This document shows, in pieces, positions 15,544-16,199 of a stretch of DNA of 16,199 bases. The first letter of the stretch is position 1; each line of letters starts with the position of its first letter. The DNA comes from Verrucomicrobiales bacterium (GTDB taxonomy: Bacteria > Verrucomicrobiota > Verrucomicrobiia > Verrucomicrobiales > Verrucomicrobiaceae), in the NCBI GenBank assembly GCA_003506995.1, contig DNXB01000149.1:1-16199 (forward strand). The letters run 5' to 3'. A program made the translations under genes and the position numbers. Under the pieces are notes generated by a model, which saw nothing but the letters and a program-made list of their open reading frames with translations, ran no database searches and was not told the DNA's origin.

Positions 15544-16199
15544 ATTGGACGTCATCACTCATTGTCCTATGGGCTGCATGCCGCGCCTTCAGTGCTGAAC
15601 CGGCCGACATCAGCTTCAAATCCAATCTCGACGGCACCGAGCAACGCTACGTCGAGCTTGTCCCGAGTGATGCGGCTCCCAAAGCGGCCCGCGATGTCGT
15701 CATCGCGCTTCACGGTCATGGCTCCGACCGCTGGCAGTTCATCAGTCAGACGCGAGGTGAATGCCAAGGCGTGCGCGATGTGGCCGCGAAGCATGGTTTG
15801 ATCGTCGTTTCGCCCGACTATCGCGCCAAGACATCATGGATGGGACCGAAGGCCGAGGCGGATGTCGTGCAGATCATCGCTGAACTCAAACGGCGGCACC
15901 AAGTAGGCCGCGTGTTCATCGCTGGGGGCTCCATGGGCGGCACGTCGGCTCTCATCTTCGCGGCACTACATCCCGAACTCATTGCGGGTGTGTGCAGTTT
16001 GCACGGCACCGCCAACATGGTCGAGTATGCCAAGTTCCAGGACGCGATCATAGCCTCGTATGGCGGCACCAAGGAACAAGTCCCCGATGAATACAAAAAG
16101 CGTAGCGCCGAGCTGTGGCCGGACAAGTTTACCATGCCGGTAGCCGTGACCACAGGTGGCAAGGATGACGTGGTGCCGCCGCAAAGCGTGTTGCGGCTC
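15540..16199 (+). CDS. exported alpha/beta hydrolase, 3' truncated by window end
   Basis: The frame stays open for 220 codons to the last base, so the C-terminus is missing. A Sec signal peptide (MNWTSSLIVLWAACRAFSA, cut near Ala19) is followed by an alpha/beta-hydrolase core: strand and oxyanion loop VVIALHGHGS (53-62), VVSPDYR (89-95), nucleophile Ser131 in IAGGSMGG (127-134), and TTGGKDDVVP (204-213), where Asp209 or Asp210 is the acid candidate. The catalytic histidine should lie just past the end. This order fits esterase D/feruloyl-esterase-like or PHB-depolymerase-like enzymes. ATGA overlap and a strong Shine-Dalgarno tie it to the previous gene. Likely an ester hydrolase of the same pathway as the esterase half of the fusion upstream. 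Confidence 0.8.
   Translation, partial: MNWTSSLIVLWAACRAFSAEPADISFKSNLDGTEQRYVELVPSDAAPKAARDVVIALHGHGSDRWQFISQTRGECQGVRDVAAKHGLIVVSPDYRAKTSWMGPKAEADVVQIIAELKRRHQVGRVFIAGGSMGGTSALIFAALHPELIAGVCSLHGTANMVEYAKFQDAIIASYGGTKEQVPDEYKKRSAELWPDKFTMPVAVTTGGKDDVVPPQSVLRL

Noticed and set aside
15562..15801. 79-aa open frame at the right end
   Set aside because: It is out of frame with the alpha/beta hydrolase that runs from 15540 to the window end and has a signal peptide, GGSMGG and a strong Shine-Dalgarno.

Overview
The window looks like chromosomal DNA from a member of the PVC superphylum, most likely Verrucomicrobiota (Prosthecobacter/Verrucomicrobium-like). The grounds are a DUF1552 C-terminus, a PSCyt1-DUF1549-DUF1553 (PSD1) haem protein, several Sec- or Tat-exported hydrolases, high GC, and few Shine-Dalgarno sequences. 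This is family-level inference, not a database match. All thirteen genes I support lie on the + strand and are densely packed. No gene-free stretch exceeds 100 bases, and I see no tRNA, rRNA, IS element, CRISPR array or convincing terminator.

Layout. (1) 1-858: the tail of a DUF1552 protein and a small exported LolA-like protein. (2) 859-957: the longest gene-free gap, with an AT-rich island (27% GC over 871-930) holding a TATAAA box and a 6-2-6 palindrome. (3) 958-5062: a three-gene unit joined by two 4-base ATGA stop/start overlaps: a 396-aa AAA/ATPase_2-type NTPase, a 903-aa protein with an N-terminal P-loop NTPase, winged helix and C-terminal TPR-like half, and a 69-aa single-pass membrane protein. 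It is unlike the exported enzymes around it and is the best candidate for an undescribed accessory (possibly defence or signalling) system. (4) 5092-10539: exported proteins with short gaps or an overlap: a beta-helix protein, a BNR/sialidase-like protein, a Tat-exported PhoD-like phosphatase and a diheme PSD1 protein. (5) 10549-16199: five genes chained by four ATGA overlaps: an M14-type deacylase resembling DoeB, an MFS transporter, a fused metallo-beta-lactamase/esterase, a Tat-exported protein of unknown family, and an exported alpha/beta hydrolase cut by the window end.

How they may work together. Regions 4 and 5 read as a secreted degradation and uptake program: periplasmic hydrolases open a glycan or ester substrate, the MFS carrier imports a small product, and the cytoplasmic deacylase trims it. 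The substrate cannot be told from the sequence. The NTPase unit seems to have its own promoter region and reads as an insertion between such genes. Its large protein changes base composition near its domain boundary (about 3310-3330), which suggests a modular history.
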